The position numbers and the translations under genes are program-made. From positions 1 through 12,938 of the forward strand of contig URPJ01000026.1 in the NCBI GenBank assembly GCA_900549745.1: a DNA stretch of 12,938 nt. The letters run 5' to 3'. Each line of letters opens with the position of its first letter. Positions within the stretch are counted from its first letter, which is position 1. Of this stretch, positions 1 to 6,190 are shown piece by piece. Under the pieces are notes generated by a model. The model saw only the letters and a program-made list of their open reading frames with translations. It did no database searches and was not told the DNA's origin. The DNA comes from an uncultured Collinsella sp. Its GTDB lineage: Bacteria > Actinomycetota > Coriobacteriia > Coriobacteriales > Coriobacteriaceae.

Positions 1-63
1 TGCCTCCCTTTTCTCGAACCTTAATTTCAAAGTCCAAGAAATGGGATGCAGTTCAGGCAAAGA

Positions 64-118
64 CTGTCCCCAATGACTAGTCGTTTAAGTCTGTCCCCAA
101 TGAGTACCCAATGACTAG
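64..118. repeat. short direct repeats at the left edge
   Basis: CTGTCCCCAATGA occurs at 64-76 and 91-103, and CCCAATGACTAG occurs at 69-80 and 107-118. On the minus strand the unit reads CTAGTCATTGGG followed by GACAG. The repeats lie directly downstream of the exporter operon's stop codon (123-125). They look like remnants of a dispersed REP-like repeat, which is an inference. Bases 1-60 hold no gene I recognise, and I see no intrinsic terminator here for the exporter operon. Confidence 0.6.
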
Positions 119-122
119 GTGG

Positions 123-1328
123 CTAGGCGTGGGATTTGGTGCGTGCGAGGGCTAGGCCTACGGCGGCGATGGCCGCGGCAAAGAGCACCGTGACGCCCAG
201 GTCGCAGGCGATGTCGCCCAGCACGGTGGACGTCAGGTCCGCGGCGAGCGCCTTGCCGATCGCGTCGTTCACCCAATACGTCGGCACAAAATGCGCCGCG
301 GTCTGCACGGCCGAGCCCATGAGCGACAGCGGCATCCAGGCGCCGCCCAAAAACGTCATGAGCATGCCGAGTAAGTTGCCCACACCGTTGAGCAGCTCCT
401 CGCGCGCGCCCAAGCTCGACAGCGTAAAGCCAACGGCCAGCGGCGTGCACGCCAGGGCAAACGTCACCGCCAGCGCCAGACACACACGACCCGCGCCGAC
501 CTCGGCAACCGCGCCGGCAAAGCCCACGACGCCCATCATGCTCGACACGAGCCAAATGCAGACGGTGAGCACGGCGGCGGCCGCAAACACGGCAAGCGAA
601 CGCTGACGCTCGGAGACCGGGCTGGCATCCATGCGGCGCACGCGCTCGGGCTCGTTCATGCCCGAGAACACCAGCCCCACCGACACGATGACCGACGAGA
701 TAATCGCATACGCGCCAAAGTTGAAATACGACTCGAGCGTGGCAGCAGCAGCCGAGTCGACCTTGACCCGCTCGATCTGGACCTCCGCGCGCTTTGCAGC
801 GGCATGCTCGGCGGCCTTGGCAACGTCGCCGTTAGAAGCAGCGGGCTCAAGCGCCGCCGCAGCGCCCGCGAGCGAGATCCAGCGCGAGGCCTCGGCAGAC
901 GACAGCGCCGCCGCCATGGTGCCGGCACCGTAGGTCACATCGAGCTTGGGCAGGGACTCCCCCACGCGGGCGGCTGCAACGAGGTCGTCCTCAAACCCCT
1001 CCGGGATAAAGAACACGCAGTCGGCGCTGCCCTTGGCGCTGTTGCTCTTGGAGAGCGCGTCCGCAAGGTCGTACGTGTCGTCGCCAACACCCGTGACCAG
1101 GTCAAAGCGCAACCCCAGATGCTTGGTAAGCGCACGCGAAAGATCGCTGTCGTCGCGGTCGACCACAATCACATTGGCGTCGTAGGGCTTGTACTCGGTG
1201 AGCTGCGACGAGTTCCAGCTCACCGATGCCGCGATGAACACACCCATCAGCGATATGAACACCGTATAGATGAGCAGGTAGAACGGATGCGCGAGCGCCA
1301 TGCGCAGCGCAGTCTTAAAGGTGCTCAT
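123..1328 (-). CDS. ABC-2 type transporter permease (second permease of exporter)
   Basis: A 401-aa membrane subunit of an ABC exporter. One membrane segment near residues 14-36 is followed by a long extracytoplasmic domain (about 38-200), then several hydrophobic segments (about 203-223, 245-270, 281-305, 313-336, 376-396). This is the ABC2_membrane_3-like topology. The stretch LSSLGAREELLNGVGNLLGM (304-323) followed by a hydrophobic run ending in GGAWMPLS matches the usual ABC-2 signature region. I chose the ATG at 1328, because GGAAGGAG (1334-1341) lies 5 bases upstream; an in-frame TTG at 1343 would overlap that site. The start lies 14 bases inside the preceding permease gene, implying translational coupling. 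The extracytoplasmic domain is rich in alanine (about 138-200). With the neighbouring permease it probably forms a heterodimer driven by the ATPase encoded upstream. Substrate unknown; drug or antimicrobial peptide export is likely from family and context. Confidence 0.93.
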   Translation of the reverse strand: MSTFKTALRMALAHPFYLLIYTVFISLMGVFIAASVSWNSSQLTEYKPYDANVIVVDRDDSDLSRALTKHLGLRFDLVTGVGDDTYDLADALSKSNSAKGSADCVFFIPEGFEDDLVAAARVGESLPKLDVTYGAGTMAAALSSAEASRWISLAGAAAALEPAASNGDVAKAAEHAAAKRAEVQIERVKVDSAAAATLESYFNFGAYAIISSVIVSVGLVFSGMNEPERVRRMDASPVSERQRSLAVFAAAAVLTVCIWLVSSMMGVVGFAGAVAEVGAGRVCLALAVTFALACTPLAVGFTLSSLGAREELLNGVGNLLGMLMTFLGGAWMPLSLMGSAVQTAAHFVPTYWVNDAIGKALAADLTSTVLGDIACDLGVTVLFAAAIAAVGLALARTKSHA

Positions 1329-2502
1329 AGCGGCTCCTTCCAAAAATCAGCGTGGCGGCGGCAACAAACACCAGCGTCATGAGGACCAGCGCGCCCGCAC
1401 GGATGACAAAGGGACCCAGGTCCTCAAAGAAATACAGGCGGTTGAACATGTCGCAGATGAGCTTGACAGGGTTGAGCCAGCACTCGGCCGGGCAGGCGCG
1501 GGCGACATCGTCGGCAAGTGCCATCGCCGGCTCGCCGTAAAGCCCAGCGAACAGGGCGCACGTGGTGGCAAAGCCCGTGAGGATGCCCGACTTGGATGCC
1601 TTGCCACCCTTAACGGGAAGCGTGCCCACAAAGAGTCCCAAGCCCGTGGCGGCAAGCGCGGAAGCGGCGCCGCCCACCAAACACAGTCCCTCACGCCCGC
1701 CAAAGTCGACGCCCACAACCAGGCGCACGTAGCCGATCGCGATCGCCATCGAGGCAAAGGAGACCAGCCACGAGCCCACAAAGATACCGGCCAGCGACGC
1801 CGTCTTGGAAAGGCCGCCCACGCAGCGGCGCGCGCCAAGGCCCGACAGATTGGGCTGCAGGTCGACAACGCTCAAGGCGGCAAACTCGGCAGACATCATC
1901 GCGACCAGGCCAAAAAGCGCGTAATAGTAGATGACCGTGCCGTCGGGCGTGGTGCGTGTCAGGCTTACGCGGCGGGTGCCGCCCTCGAGCGACAGGGCGC
2001 GCGCAACCGCCTCCGGGTCGGCGAGCGCCGCCGGGTTGTCCTGGGCAATCTGGGACATGAGCTCGGCATTTTGTGTATACGAACTTGCCACCGTCTCCAG
2101 GATGCTGCGATCGGTGAGCACCGATGATGCGCGCGAGCTGTCGTAGCTCGAAAGCAGTGTGAGCTTGGGCGTGCCCGCGTCGTCGACCGTGTAGATGCCC
2201 GCGACCTTGCCGGACTTGAGCGCTTTGCGCGCGGCAGCTAAGTCTTCGTACTCGCTCACATCGAGCAGCTGATTCTCGCCCTCCTTGGCAAGCGAAGTCG
2301 CCACGTCCTTAAAGGACGAAGCGCCCCAGGCCTCATCCGCTACGACGGCCACTGGCACCGGGTCGACCGTGCCGTCGGAGCTGAGGTTCGCAAACATAAA
2401 CATAAACATCGTGGAAAGCGCGATGGGAAAGAGAGCGCCCCAAACCCACGTGCTCGGCCGGCGCAGCAGCGTCTTGACCGTAATGATAATGGTGTTGAAC
2501 AT
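1315..2502 (-). CDS. ABC-2 type transporter permease (first permease of exporter)
   Basis: A 395-aa membrane subunit with the same plan as the downstream permease: a first membrane segment at about residues 18-40, a large extracytoplasmic domain (about 41-188), and a membrane block from about 190 to 386 with segments near 190-212, 235-262, 274-294, 303-322 and 365-387. It is basic at the N-terminus (KTLLRRPSTW) and ends in RSRYEHL, consistent with cytoplasmic ends. The ATG at 2502 is preceded by a G-rich stretch (GGGGGCGG) and sits 9 bases after the ATPase stop codon, so the genes are co-transcribed. Its last 14 bases overlap the next permease. Two related but distinct permeases with one ATPase suggest a heterodimeric exporter of the drug or antibiotic type. 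The substrate cannot be read from the sequence. Confidence 0.93.
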   Translation of the reverse strand: MFNTIIITVKTLLRRPSTWVWGALFPIALSTMFMFMFANLSSDGTVDPVPVAVVADEAWGASSFKDVATSLAKEGENQLLDVSEYEDLAAARKALKSGKVAGIYTVDDAGTPKLTLLSSYDSSRASSVLTDRSILETVASSYTQNAELMSQIAQDNPAALADPEAVARALSLEGGTRRVSLTRTTPDGTVIYYYALFGLVAMMSAEFAALSVVDLQPNLSGLGARRCVGGLSKTASLAGIFVGSWLVSFASMAIAIGYVRLVVGVDFGGREGLCLVGGAASALAATGLGLFVGTLPVKGGKASKSGILTGFATTCALFAGLYGEPAMALADDVARACPAECWLNPVKLICDMFNRLYFFEDLGPFVIRAGALVLMTLVFVAAATLIFGRSRYEHL

Positions 2503-2511
2503 GGCCGCCCC

Positions 2512-3450
2512 CTAGTCGCGCAGCTCGCGGCCGGTGATCTCGAGGAACACGTCGTTGAGGGTCGGTGGCTCGCTCCACACGCGGCCGAGCGCAACGTCGG
2601 CAGCGCGCAGCGTGTCGAGGATGTCGACCAGATTGTGCGGACTCGTCTCGCAGGTGCAGACGAGCTCGCCGCCGGACAGCTCGACGCTGAGCACGTGCTC
2701 GAGGGCGCGCAGCCGCTCGACCGTGGCTGGCTCGACGGCGCCCACCTCGACGGTCACGCGCTCGCCCATCTGAATCATGCGTTTGAGCTCGTCGTTGGTG
2801 CCCTGCGCCAGCACGCGGCCGCCGTCCATGATCATGATGCGGCTGCAGATCTGCTCGACTTCCTCCATGTAATGGCTGGTATACACCACCGTGGCGCCCT
2901 CGTCGCGCAGGCGGCAGATGCCCTCCAGGATGGCGTTGCGGCTCTGCGGGTCGACCGCCACCGTGGGCTCGTCAAAAAAGATGAGCTCGGGCTTGTGCGC
3001 GATGCCGCAGGCGATGTTGAGGCGTCGCGCCAGGCCGCCCGAGAGCTTGCCGGGGCGGAACTTGGCAAAGTCGCCCAGGCCGACAAAGTCGATGGCCTCG
3101 TCGACCAGCGCGCGGCGGCGCTTGCGGTCGTTGACGTAGAGGCTGCAGAAATAGTCGATGTTCTCGCGCACCGTGAGCTCGTCGAATACCGCCACCTGCT
3201 GCGGCACCACGCCGATGCGGCGCTTGAGGTCGTAGCGGGCGGGCGTCATGGGTTCGCCGAACAGCTCGATGGTGCCTTTGTCGTAGGCAAGCAGCTGCAA
3301 AATGCAGTTGATGGACGTGGTCTTGCCCGAGCCGTTGGGGCCCAGCAGGCCAAAGATCTCGCCGGGGGCGATGCTCAGGTTAAAGTGGTCGAGCGCGATA
3401 AGATCGTCGTAGCGCTTGACGAGGTTTTCGACGTGGACGATGTCTGTCAT
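2512..3450 (-). CDS. ABC transporter ATP-binding protein, DrrA/NodI-like exporter family
   Basis: A 312-aa ATPase that powers the two permeases encoded downstream. Visible motifs: Walker A GPNGSGKTT (37-45), Q-loop in VVPQQ (Q84/Q85), signature LSGGL followed by ARRLNIA (136-147), Walker B LIFFDEPT (156-163), D-loop region VDPQSRN, and H-loop His193 in TSHYMEE. The C-terminal extension ends in PTLNDVFLEITGRELRD, the typical tail of DrrA-like drug-export ATPases. The signature has Leu where Gln or Met is usual, and Val replaces the common Gly or Leu after PTVA; both look tolerable. An upstream in-frame start would add 22 residues, but the ATG at 3450 begins the normal domain (MTDIVHVENLVKRYD) and has AGAAGGG about 8-10 bases upstream. 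First gene of the exporter operon, divergent from the kinase gene. Confidence 0.96.
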   Translation of the reverse strand: MTDIVHVENLVKRYDDLIALDHFNLSIAPGEIFGLLGPNGSGKTTSINCILQLLAYDKGTIELFGEPMTPARYDLKRRIGVVPQQVAVFDELTVRENIDYFCSLYVNDRKRRRALVDEAIDFVGLGDFAKFRPGKLSGGLARRLNIACGIAHKPELIFFDEPTVAVDPQSRNAILEGICRLRDEGATVVYTSHYMEEVEQICSRIMIMDGGRVLAQGTNDELKRMIQMGERVTVEVGAVEPATVERLRALEHVLSVELSGGELVCTCETSPHNLVDILDTLRAADVALGRVWSEPPTLNDVFLEITGRELRD

Positions 3451-3545
3451 GAGGCGGCCCTTCTGTTGCTTGCGGCCCGGTACGATTGCATCATCGCAGG
3501 AGCGGACGGCGCGCACCAGTGAGCTTTGTCACGAGTGCGGGGGCT

Positions 3546-3572
3546 CGGTCGCGTGGCCCGCTGACGCGACCG
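3546..3572. repeat. inverted repeat in the divergent control region
   Basis: CGGTCGCGT (3546-3554) and ACGCGACCG (3564-3572) form a perfect 9-bp inverted repeat with a 9-base spacer. It lies in the 199-bp gap (3451-3649) between the exporter operon and the kinase gene. The heptamer TGTCACG also occurs directly repeated at 3527-3533 and 3592-3598, flanking the inverted repeat. These are candidate binding sites for the adjacent response regulator or a leader hairpin; neither role is shown by the sequence alone. Confidence 0.45.
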
Positions 3573-3637
3573 CCCCACCGTGCGGGAGGAATGTCACGGT
3601 TGCGCTAGGCGGCCCCTCCACCACGCGCAGCTTCGCG

Positions 3638-3643
3638 TACAAT
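3638..3643 (+). promoter_or_regulatory. -10 box of a probable leaderless promoter for the kinase gene
   Basis: TACAAT matches five of six bases of the TATAAT consensus. Its last base is separated from the kinase ATG (3650) by only 6 bases, so a transcript starting at the usual distance would begin at or next to the A of ATG. No purine-rich ribosome binding site precedes this ATG. No convincing -35 hexamer lies 16-18 bases upstream, so an activator may be needed. Confidence 0.45.
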
Positions 3644-3649
3644 ACCCGT

Positions 3650-4795
3650 ATGAACAGGCTATTCGACAAATCGATCGTGCTGGCGTGCTGTATCGCAGCC
3701 GCCACGGGCCTTGCTGTGGACGCTCGTCTGGTTGCGGCGTTTTGCCTTGGCGTTATTGCCACCTCACTGGCCGAGGTCGCACAGGGAAACCGCGCCCGCC
3801 GTGTGAGTGAGGCCGCGAGCTACGCCTGCATCATCGCGGCCGTCTTCGTGCCGCCGTTTGTGCCGTTTGCGCCTCTCGCCTTCTATGACATCGCGCGGCG
3901 CGTGCGCCGTGAGCACGCCTGGGTCGCGCTGGGCATTGGCTCCGCTTTTGCCTTTGCGCTCGTCGCAGACCTTCGCGGCGGCGCGCTCACCACCCGAACG
4001 CTGCTGCTAACCGCCATCCTTTCGATCGCCGCCACGTTGCTGTCGCTGCGCACCGCGCAGCTGGAGCGCGAACAGGAACGCATGCGTCGCACCCGCGACG
4101 AGCTGCAGGAACGAGCCCTCGCGCTCGAGGCGCGCAACCGCGATCTTGCCGATCGCCAGGACTACGAAGTCGAGCTCGCGACGCTCGCCGAACGCGCCCG
4201 CATCGCGCGCGAGATCCACGATAACGTCGGGCACCAGCTCACGCGCGCCTCACTGCAGGCCGAAGCCCTACGCGTGGTCCACGCCGACGAGCCTGGCGTC
4301 GCCGCCGATTTCGCCGACGTTAAACGCACGGTTGACGAGGCGCTCCAGCTTGTGCGCACCAGCGTCCACGCGCTCAACGACAACGCCGTCGACCTTTCCG
4401 TGCAGCTCGAACGCATTGTCGAAGGCACACGCTCGGACGGCGACCCGCAGATTGAGCTTGAAGTTATGGCCGAACATGCGCCCGCAAACGTCGCCAACTG
4501 CTTTGCAGCGGTCCTGCGCGAAGCGCTCTCCAATACCATGCGCCACGCTTGCGCCCAGACCGTCACCGTACGGTGCATGGAGCATCCGTCGTTTTACCAG
4601 CTCATTGTTACCGACGATGGCGTGGGTGAGGTCCAAGCAAGCGGCCGCGGCACCGCGGAGGGCATGGGGCTCGCCTCCATGCGCGAGCGCATCGAGGCGC
4701 TTGGCGGCACCTTCACCGCCGGCCCGCGTGCCGGCGCCGGCGGCTGGCGTGTGTTTGCCACCGTTCCCAAACAGCAAGGAGATGAGGGCCGATGA
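3650..4795 (+). CDS. sensor histidine kinase, NarL/LiaS-type (HisKA_3)
   Basis: A 381-aa membrane sensor kinase that should autophosphorylate and pass phosphate to the regulator encoded next. The N-terminal third is hydrophobic with about four to five membrane segments (roughly 8-24, 27-44, 56-78, 90-108, 116-133) and only short loops, so sensing is probably within the membrane. A coiled-coil-like linker (134-175) leads to the HisKA_3 dimerisation domain with RIAREIHDNVGHQL and phospho-acceptor His190. The ATPase domain shows the N-box in REALSNTMRHA (Asn295), DDGVGE (322-327) and GMGLASMRERIEALGG (338-353). The ATG at 3650 is chosen because the protein then begins just before the first membrane segment; the frame stays open upstream, but that part does not look coding. 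The stop overlaps the regulator's start (ATGA). Intramembrane sensors beside ABC exporters commonly respond to cell-envelope stress or antimicrobials; that role is inferred. Confidence 0.93.
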   Translation: MNRLFDKSIVLACCIAAATGLAVDARLVAAFCLGVIATSLAEVAQGNRARRVSEAASYACIIAAVFVPPFVPFAPLAFYDIARRVRREHAWVALGIGSAFAFALVADLRGGALTTRTLLLTAILSIAATLLSLRTAQLEREQERMRRTRDELQERALALEARNRDLADRQDYEVELATLAERARIAREIHDNVGHQLTRASLQAEALRVVHADEPGVAADFADVKRTVDEALQLVRTSVHALNDNAVDLSVQLERIVEGTRSDGDPQIELEVMAEHAPANVANCFAAVLREALSNTMRHACAQTVTVRCMEHPSFYQLIVTDDGVGEVQASGRGTAEGMGLASMRERIEALGGTFTAGPRAGAGGWRVFATVPKQQGDEGR

Positions 4796-5421
4796 GGCTC
4801 ATCGTTGTCGACGACGACCGCTTGGTGGTCGATTCGCTCAAGATTATCTTGGGCGCCCAGCCGCAGATCGAAGTGGTGGGCACCGGTGCCAACGGCAACG
4901 ATGCGGTGGCGCTCTACGCCGAGCACGCACCCGATATTGCGCTGCTCGACATCCAGATGCCGGGACGCGACGGCCTTTCGGCCGCGCGCGAGATCCTTGA
5001 GCACGACCCTGCGGCGCGCGTGGTGTTTCTGACGACGTTCTCGGATGACGAGTACATTGTGTCGGCGCTCAAGCTGGGCGCCCGCGGCTACCTGATCAAG
5101 ACCGATGTCGCTGCCATTCCGCCGGCGTTGGCGCAGGTCATGGACGGCAAACGCGTGCTCGAGGGCAAGGCGATCGAAGATATCAACTTTGATGGGGCGG
5201 ACGTCGAGGCCGGCGCGACCCGCCGGCCCGCCGCCTTTGCCGGTCTGACCGACCGCGAGTTCGAAGTCGCCGAGCTCATCGCCCGCGGCCTCGACAACAA
5301 GGAGATCGCTGCCACCGCCTATATGGGCGAAGGCACCGTGCGCAACCACATCAGCTCAATCCTAGCCAAAATGGGGCTACGCAACCGCACCCAAATCGCC
5401 ATCGCCTATCTGCGAGGCTAG
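4792..5421 (+). CDS. response regulator, NarL/FixJ family with LuxR-type HTH
   Basis: A 209-aa DNA-binding response regulator and partner of the upstream kinase. The receiver domain (1-118) has the acidic pocket DDD at 7-9, the phospho-acceptor Asp53 in LLDIQMPG, Thr81/Thr82 and Lys103 in GYLIKTD. The C-terminal LuxR-type HTH (about 150-209) is complete: LTDREFEVAELIARGLDNKE, then IAATAYMGEGTVRNHISSIL. The start ATG overlaps the kinase stop by four bases (ATGA), and AAGGAG at 4776-4781 lies 10 bases upstream. The natural target is the divergent exporter operon, whose control region carries an inverted repeat and direct repeats. It ends in front of a long gene-free region; only a small stem (AGCC-GGCT, around 5419-5429) and then the first long palindrome follow, and the latter could stop transcription. 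Confidence 0.95.
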   Translation: MRLIVVDDDRLVVDSLKIILGAQPQIEVVGTGANGNDAVALYAEHAPDIALLDIQMPGRDGLSAAREILEHDPAARVVFLTTFSDDEYIVSALKLGARGYLIKTDVAAIPPALAQVMDGKRVLEGKAIEDINFDGADVEAGATRRPAAFAGLTDREFEVAELIARGLDNKEIAATAYMGEGTVRNHISSILAKMGLRNRTQIAIAYLRG

Positions 5422-5451
5422 CCGCTGGCTGCCGCCAATTTGATGCCATTT

Positions 5452-5605
5452 CAAAACTATGCCGGTTTACTACGATGAACCGCATATCTCCGACCACGGC
5501 AAATTGCGCACTTACAAAACCGCAGGTAGAACACTTGCGATATTTGCAAAAATGCTGGTGTGGTCAGGAATCTCGGATTCATCGTAGTAAACCGGCATAG
5601 TTTTG
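5452..5605. repeat. long palindromic unit 1 (154 bp)
   Basis: The outer arms 5452-5479 and 5578-5605 are perfect 28-base reverse complements (beginning CAAAACTATGCCGGTTTAC). Weaker pairing continues inward (CCGACCAC near 5490-5497 with GTGGTCAGG near 5558-5568). The centre carries a hairpin-like core, CGCAGGT-AGAAC-ACTTGCG (5521-5539). The core matches units 2 and 3 only on the opposite strand, so this unit is inverted relative to them. The flanks TGCCATTT (5444-5451) and TTCG...GCGGCCC on the right are shared with unit 3. If transcribed, it would fold into one long hairpin that could stop transcription of the response-regulator operon. No protein-coding capacity seen. Confidence 0.85.
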
Positions 5606-5647
5606 TTCGGGCGGCCCTGCACGAGTGTCTCCGCCAGCCTCGCGGGA

Positions 5648-5675
5648 CCAAAATGAGCCGTTTTCCTCCGTCCCC
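5648..5675. repeat. tail repeat copy 1
   Basis: A 28-bp sequence (CCAAAATGAGCCGTTTTCCT followed by CCGTCCCC) downstream of palindrome 1. It recurs at 5887-5914 with a single G/C difference. The similarity extends weakly to about 5637-5684, so palindrome plus tail behaves as one duplicated module. Confidence 0.75.
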
Positions 5676-5697
5676 AAGGGATCAGCCGAAACCGCTC

Positions 5698-5857
5698 GCC
5701 ACGAAACCTGCCCATCTACTACGTTTGACTCGATACCCTTGACCATACCCGCTTTTCATGAAAAACCGCAGGCGTTCTACCTGCAGTTTTTATTTCGCAT
5801 TACTTGCCATGGTTGAGGGTAGCGGCTTAAACGTAGTAGATGAGCCCATTTCGTGGC
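5698..5857. repeat. long palindromic unit 2 (160 bp)
   Basis: The outer arms 5698-5726 and 5829-5857 pair at 25 of 29 positions (CATCTACTACGTTT with AAACGTAGTAGATG, then GCCACGAAA with TTTCGTGGC). A second pairing block follows inward (TACCCTTGACCAT near 5733-5745 with ATGGTTGAGGGTA near 5809-5821). The innermost hairpin, AAAAACCGCAGG-CGTTCTA-CCTGCAGTTTTT (5761-5791), has one mismatch and a T-run, and resembles an intrinsic terminator on the plus strand. Core orientation is the same as unit 3 and opposite to unit 1. The outer arms differ from those of units 1 and 3, although the TACTACG motif is shared with unit 1. Confidence 0.82.
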
Positions 5858-5902
5858 AAACGGGTCACGTGGCAGCCCTCGCAAGGCCAAAATGACCCGT
5901 TT
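5858..5902. repeat. 10-bp inverted repeat within tail copy 2
   Basis: AAACGGGTCA (5858-5867) and TGACCCGTTT (5893-5902) are perfect reverse complements separated by 25 bases. The right half lies inside tail copy 2. In tail copy 1 the corresponding right half reads TGAGCCGTTT and has no matching left half, so the hairpin is not conserved between the two copies. Confidence 0.6.
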
Positions 5903-5914
5903 TCCTCCGTCCCC
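5887..5914. repeat. tail repeat copy 2
   Basis: The second copy of the 28-bp tail sequence (27 of 28 identical to 5648-5675), lying between palindromes 2 and 3 and ending in the same CCTCCGTCCCC motif. Confidence 0.75.
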
Positions 5915-5950
5915 GGGAGATCAAGGGCTGTTACGGATATGGTGCCATTT

Positions 5951-6104
5951 CAAAACTATGCCGGATTACGGGGCTAAAGTCGGGACCCTCATCCATACCC
6001 TCATTTTTTGAAAAACGGCAGGCTATCTACCTGCGGTTTTGTTTTTGCGATTTTCGGTATGGCCGAGGGTCCGCTATCCAGCCCCGTAATCCGGCATAGT
6101 TTTG
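5951..6104. repeat. long palindromic unit 3 (154 bp)
   Basis: The outer arms 5951-5975 and 6080-6104 are perfect 25-base reverse complements (CAAAACTATGCCGGATTACG, then GGGCT). A second block pairs almost fully: GGACCCTC near 5983-5990 and CCATACC 5993-5999 with GGTATGG 6056-6062 and GAGGGTCC 6065-6072. The inner hairpin AAAACGGCAGG-CTATCTA-CCTGCGGTTTT (about 6012-6040) is followed by a T-rich run. Total length equals that of unit 1, and the left flank TGCCATTT and right flank TTCG..GCGGCCC are the same. No coding capacity seen. Confidence 0.85.
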
Positions 6105-6135
6105 TTCGTGGCGGCCCAACCGCGCGTTTAAGTGC

Positions 6136-6169
6136 GGGGCCGGTGGGGCAAAATTGCCCCACCGGCCCC
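6136..6169. terminator. hairpin downstream of the hydrogenase operon
   Basis: GGGGCCGGTGGGGCAA (6136-6151) and TTGCCCCACCGGCCCC (6154-6169) are perfect 16-base reverse complements with almost no spacer; a realistic fold closes at C6149-G6156 with a six-base loop. It lies 21 bases beyond the last hydrogenase stop codon. No T-run follows on the minus strand, so it is either a non-canonical terminator or a 3'-end stabilising structure. Convergent transcription makes a bidirectional role possible. Confidence 0.6.
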
Positions 6170-6190
6170 TATTCCAGTTCTATCCCAGCG

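Noticed and set aside
1..60. Possible end of a gene entering from the left
   Set aside because: One frame on each strand is open to the edge, but about 20 residues without a recognisable motif cannot support a call.
2635..3522. 295-aa plus-strand open frame opposite the ABC ATPase gene
   Set aside because: The minus-strand ATPase has every expected motif; the antisense frame has no family resemblance and no ribosome binding site.
3591..3608. Five-codon frame (ATG to TAG) after GGGAGGA upstream of the kinase
   Set aside because: The purine-rich stretch is only one or two bases from the ATG, too close for initiation, and the peptide is too short to support.
5422..6190. CRISPR array
   Set aside because: The three repeated units are long palindromes with unequal spacing and one inverted copy; there are no short regular direct repeats with unique spacers.
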